A stretch of DNA of 64,000 bases, from positions 124,001 to 188,000 of the forward strand of contig VIIQ02000073.1 in NCBI GenBank assembly GCA_007449985.2, written 5' to 3'. Of the stretch, positions 62,744-64,000 are shown in pieces (the first letter of the stretch is position 1; each line of letters begins with the position of its first letter). The position numbers and the translations under genes are program-made. Origin of the DNA: Desmodesmus armatus (lineage: Eukaryota > Chlorophyta > Chlorophyceae > Sphaeropleales > Scenedesmaceae). Below the pieces are notes generated by a model. That model searched no databases. It was not told the origin of the DNA and saw nothing but the letters and a program-made list of their open reading frames with translations.

Positions 62744-64000
62744 TGTGGTTCTGGTGTTTGCATGGTGATAAACAGCAGCAGCGGCAGTTGGCTCAAAAAG
62801 AAAAACAGCGCAAACTGTACAGGTGCTGCTGTCATGTTTCAGTGGAGATGTTTGTTTGGGCGTGGCGCACAGTCACTGCTTGTTGGTTGTGGTAGTGTGT
62901 GTTTCTGCCTTGTGCAGGCTCTGTGCAGGCTCTGTGGTGTCTTTGTGTTGCTGGGTAGTGACTGGGGGATGTTTTTTTTTGTATGTGACTAGGGGATGTT
63001 GTGACTGCTGCTGGCAGCATTGACGCGCAGACTTGCTGCAGCAAAGCATGTTGCTCGCTCGGGTGTTGTACAGGCTTTGGTGCGCTTCCCGTCTACATGT
63101 GCATGTTGTGAGTTGTGCTGGGGAGTGCAGGACTGACGCCCGTGTGGCTGTTATGTCAATGTTGTCCTGCAACAATGCCCAGTGTTGGAAAAGGCAGGCT
63201 GCAGTGTTGCTGTTGCCGTCGCCGTTGTTCTGGCCAGCAACCATCAGCTTGCCCTGCTCATGTTGGCATCAATCAGCACAGCAGGTGCTGTCTGCAGGTT
63301 TGGGTATACTTGGGATGGACGGGGGTTGAAGAATGCTTCTGTGTCTGTACATGCTGTGGCGTGTGTGGGGTATGGGGGATGTTGTGCCTGGCTCGCAGGT
63401 GCTCTGTTCCTTTCGGTCGGGAGCTGCACAGTTGTGTGCCTTGCTTTCGCTTCTGTGTGGTAGGCTGTGTGTAGTAGGCATTGGTTTTGAGGTGCAGACT
63501 GTGCTGAGCCAGTGCGTCTGGTTTCAAATAGTTGACCACCCATCGGCAAGGCTGTCCTGCTGAGCTGCATGTTGCTAGATGCCAACGCCAGCCCTTGCTG
63601 AGTTGTGTACTATCTTCTGGGGAATTGAGTTTGACTCGGGTGAAGGGTGCAACGTAGGGTATGGGGTGTTCCCCACAAGGGCACCGTGTCGGGTGTCTTT
63701 GTGGGCCGTCTTGATAAATGACAGGCATCAAGACATCAGCGCGCACACTGGCGCTTGCTCTGCTGTATGTGGTTGTTCTCTCACTCTCGTAAGTGTGCAC
63801 AGCAGCAGACCCTGCTGCTTGCTGTGCATACGTCCAGCATTTTGACCACCATCACAGTGCTATCAAGGTGCTTCGTCATGCTAGCCTAATCTGCATGTTG
63901 CATCACAGTTGTTTGTTGGTTGTTCCGTTCATTCTGTTTGTGATCATTGTGCACTCTGCAGACAACCTGCAGTCTGGTTCGTATGCTGCAGCATGCCCTG
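62744..64000. other. No gene recognised (3' region and beyond)
   Basis: This holds the 3' UTR of the Sec lyase-like gene and further sequence rich in TG and GTGTG words. No TGTAA was noticed close to the stop. Open frames on both strands (for example 63182-63463 +, 63273-63800 -) lack family resemblance and splice support. Confidence 0.45.

Overview
The window reads as nuclear DNA of a green alga (Chlorophyta). Genes are rich in introns with GT..AG borders. Coding sequence is GC-rich and full of CAG/GCN runs (Gln and Ala tracts), several products carry plastid-type leaders, and TGTAA polyadenylation signals sit past many stops. Telomere-like TTTAGGG fragments also occur. A core chlorophyte, perhaps Sphaeropleales, is my inference. 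No rRNA, tRNA, CRISPR or complete transposon was recognised.

Layout: a UBA-UAS-UIM-UBX Cdc48/p97 adaptor (2098-5626, +); a phosducin-like protein (6126-8506, -); plastid ribosomal protein S17 (8862-9185, +); a sugar-phosphate/phosphate translocator (11373-14110, -); a coiled-coil protein (15303-18870, -); an F-box-like protein (20724-21713, +); an LSD1/LDL-type histone demethylase (22340-29239, -); a very large two-SANT corepressor-like protein (29757-39763, +); about 3.2 kb without a convincing gene; a secreted copper amine oxidase (42986-49428, -); a membrane-anchored FkbM methyltransferase (50346-52719, -); plastid nucleoside diphosphate kinase (52972-54903, +); histidinol dehydrogenase (55404-59713, +); and a selenocysteine lyase/cysteine desulfurase-like enzyme (60003-62743, +). 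Exon chains were built by hand from reading frame, family similarity and splice-phase agreement.

Three things stand out. (1) From about 24 to 58 kb, introns repeatedly hold decayed copies of the neighbouring exon's edge together with its splice site. These are products of short (about 70-320 bp) tandem duplications straddling splice junctions, seen at least ten times in five genes. (2) The corepressor-like, amine oxidase and methyltransferase genes need seven single-base corrections, all in the same direction (one base missing) and mostly in C/G runs. This suggests homopolymer under-calling in the assembly rather than dead genes. (3) The histone demethylase and the SANT corepressor-like gene are divergent and share a 517-bp upstream region, a suggestive pairing because LSD1-type enzymes work with SANT-domain partners. 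Two convergent gene pairs also have opposed TGTAA signals about 10 bp apart.
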